64,000 nucleotides of DNA from Bacillota bacterium (GTDB lineage: Bacteria > Bacillota > Clostridia > Lachnospirales > Lachnospiraceae): NCBI GenBank assembly GCA_023392615.1, contig JAEVYT010000036.1:1-64000 (forward strand), read 5' to 3'. Of the stretch, positions 63,481 to 64,000 are shown one piece after another. The notes beneath the pieces are model-generated. The model saw nothing but the letters and a program-made list of their open reading frames with translations. It was not told the DNA's origin and did no database searches. A program made the translations under genes and the position numbers. Position 1 is the first letter of the stretch, and each line of letters begins with the position of its first letter.

Positions 63481-64000
63481 TTATTCACCTCGTATAAATG
63501 CTTTTACGTCTTCTTCAATTGGATCATATAAATCAGGCGTAACACCGATATATTTACATGCTTCATATAAAACCGGAACCACATCCGCATGAATTCCTAC
63601 ACAGTGATGTATATATGGTCCACACACCAACTTATCTTCCAGTCTCTTAAGATTTTCTACTTCAACCCAAAGATAAGTTCCTTTGGTATACGGTCCTTCA
63701 ATTCCCTTAGCCTTACCAAGAAGTAAGGAGTACTCTCCGTTATCTCCATCAAATCTGCATAAAGTAATATCTCCATGTTTTGCTTCTGCCTCCACTGCAC
63801 CAGGATGACTGAATGCTAAAGGATAACCAAGAATAGGTTTCGTCTTAGCAACAGACAAAGGCCAAGGTCCGCAATGTTGAAGCAACTCACCGTTTTCGTT
63901 GTCAGGATGTCGTACCGTCCAGTCTGCGAAGAAAGATTTCGTCACACCCATTCCGGCTGCTTCTACCATTAAGGATGTAATTGCACCATGAATATCCGTC
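63481..64000 (-). CDS. FucI/AraA-like sugar isomerase, C-terminal part (cut by window end)
   Basis: At least 172 residues of the C-terminal half of an L-fucose/L-arabinose isomerase-like protein. Visible are ADWTVRHPDNENGELLQHCG (with HCG near the metal/substrate region), GDITLCRFDGDNGEYSLLLG and GPYIHHCVGIHADVVPVLYE. The frame remains open to the last base of the window, so the start lies outside. Members of this superfamily isomerise several aldoses; the subgroup cannot be set from this fragment. It heads the known part of the operon, 19 nt before the transketolase N-subunit. Confidence 0.75.
   Translation of the reverse strand, partial: TDIHGAITSLMVEAAGMGVTKSFFADWTVRHPDNENGELLQHCGPWPLSVAKTKPILGYPLAFSHPGAVEAEAKHGDITLCRFDGDNGEYSLLLGKAKGIEGPYTKGTYLWVEVENLKRLEDKLVCGPYIHHCVGIHADVVPVLYEACKYIGVTPDLYDPIEEDVKAFIRGE

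Noticed and set aside
54284..64000. Bacterial microcompartment operon
   Set aside because: No shell-protein, aldehyde dehydrogenase or diol dehydratase gene is present.
54284..64000. Sulfoquinovose transketolase pathway
   Set aside because: A two-subunit transketolase and isomerase fit, but two sugar kinases and RbsD do not, and no sulfo-specific exporter or reductase is seen. It was kept only as a distant alternative.

Overview
The window looks like chromosome of a low-GC, spore-forming, anaerobic plant-polysaccharide-degrading Clostridia, most like Lachnospiraceae (Lachnoclostridium type). Support: AT-rich DNA with strong AGGAGG ribosome binding sites, AddAB instead of RecBCD, a spore SASP gene, two SleC-type cortex-lytic genes, rubrerythrin and desulfoferrodoxin for oxygen defence, and intracellular cello/xylo-sugar enzymes (GH94 phosphorylase, xylulokinase, a CE2-type esterase). 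The species is an inference. Nearly all genes lie on the minus strand; only six plus-strand genes are seen. I found no rRNA, tRNA, CRISPR, prophage or intact insertion sequence.

Layout. 0.2-14.5 kb: dispersed purine genes purA, purB, purF and purC, interleaved with a metal-dependent phospholipase-C-like protein, dUTPase, a LysR regulator, a kinase/permease/ATPase/response-regulator module of antimicrobial-peptide-sensing type, an HMA-like mini-protein that has lost its CxxC, and a CE2-type esterase. 14.9-16.5 kb: two neighbouring genes each broken by one frameshift. 16.6-17.7 kb: rbr-dfx with a promoter and palindromic operator. 17.9-25.9 kb: GH94 phosphorylase, hslO, a methyltransferase, and divergent xylB/xylR with an unusual xylB leader. 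26-33.8 kb: SASP, addA, addB. 34-38 kb: a small membrane protein, degV, nadE and a probable 6S RNA with its own promoter and terminator. 38-42 kb: an orphan response regulator with Glu at the phospho-acceptor position and a 961-residue secreted BspA/Ig/InlB/FnIII protein. 42-45.8 kb: glyoxalase-like protein, histidine phosphatase and an ABC-ABC-TetR operon with an evident operator. 46-50 kb: carAB. 50.6-53.3 kb: tandem SleC paralogues. 53.4-54.2 kb: thiT with a TPP riboswitch.

54.3-64.0 kb is the most interesting region. It is one minus-strand operon of ten genes running off the right edge: a FucI/AraA-like isomerase (C-terminal part only), a two-subunit transketolase, a GlpK-like FGGY kinase, a lipoprotein sugar-binding protein, a DUF2291 lipoprotein, a ribose-class ABC ATPase and permease, RbsD and RbsK. 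The parts form a complete import-isomerise-phosphorylate-transketolase route, but the sugar cannot be fixed from sequence. D-ribose plus a second ketose, or a branched pentose such as D-apiose, are the hypotheses I would test.

Starts were chosen from ribosome binding sites, so many coding regions are shorter than the longest open frame; several genes start with TTG or GTG.
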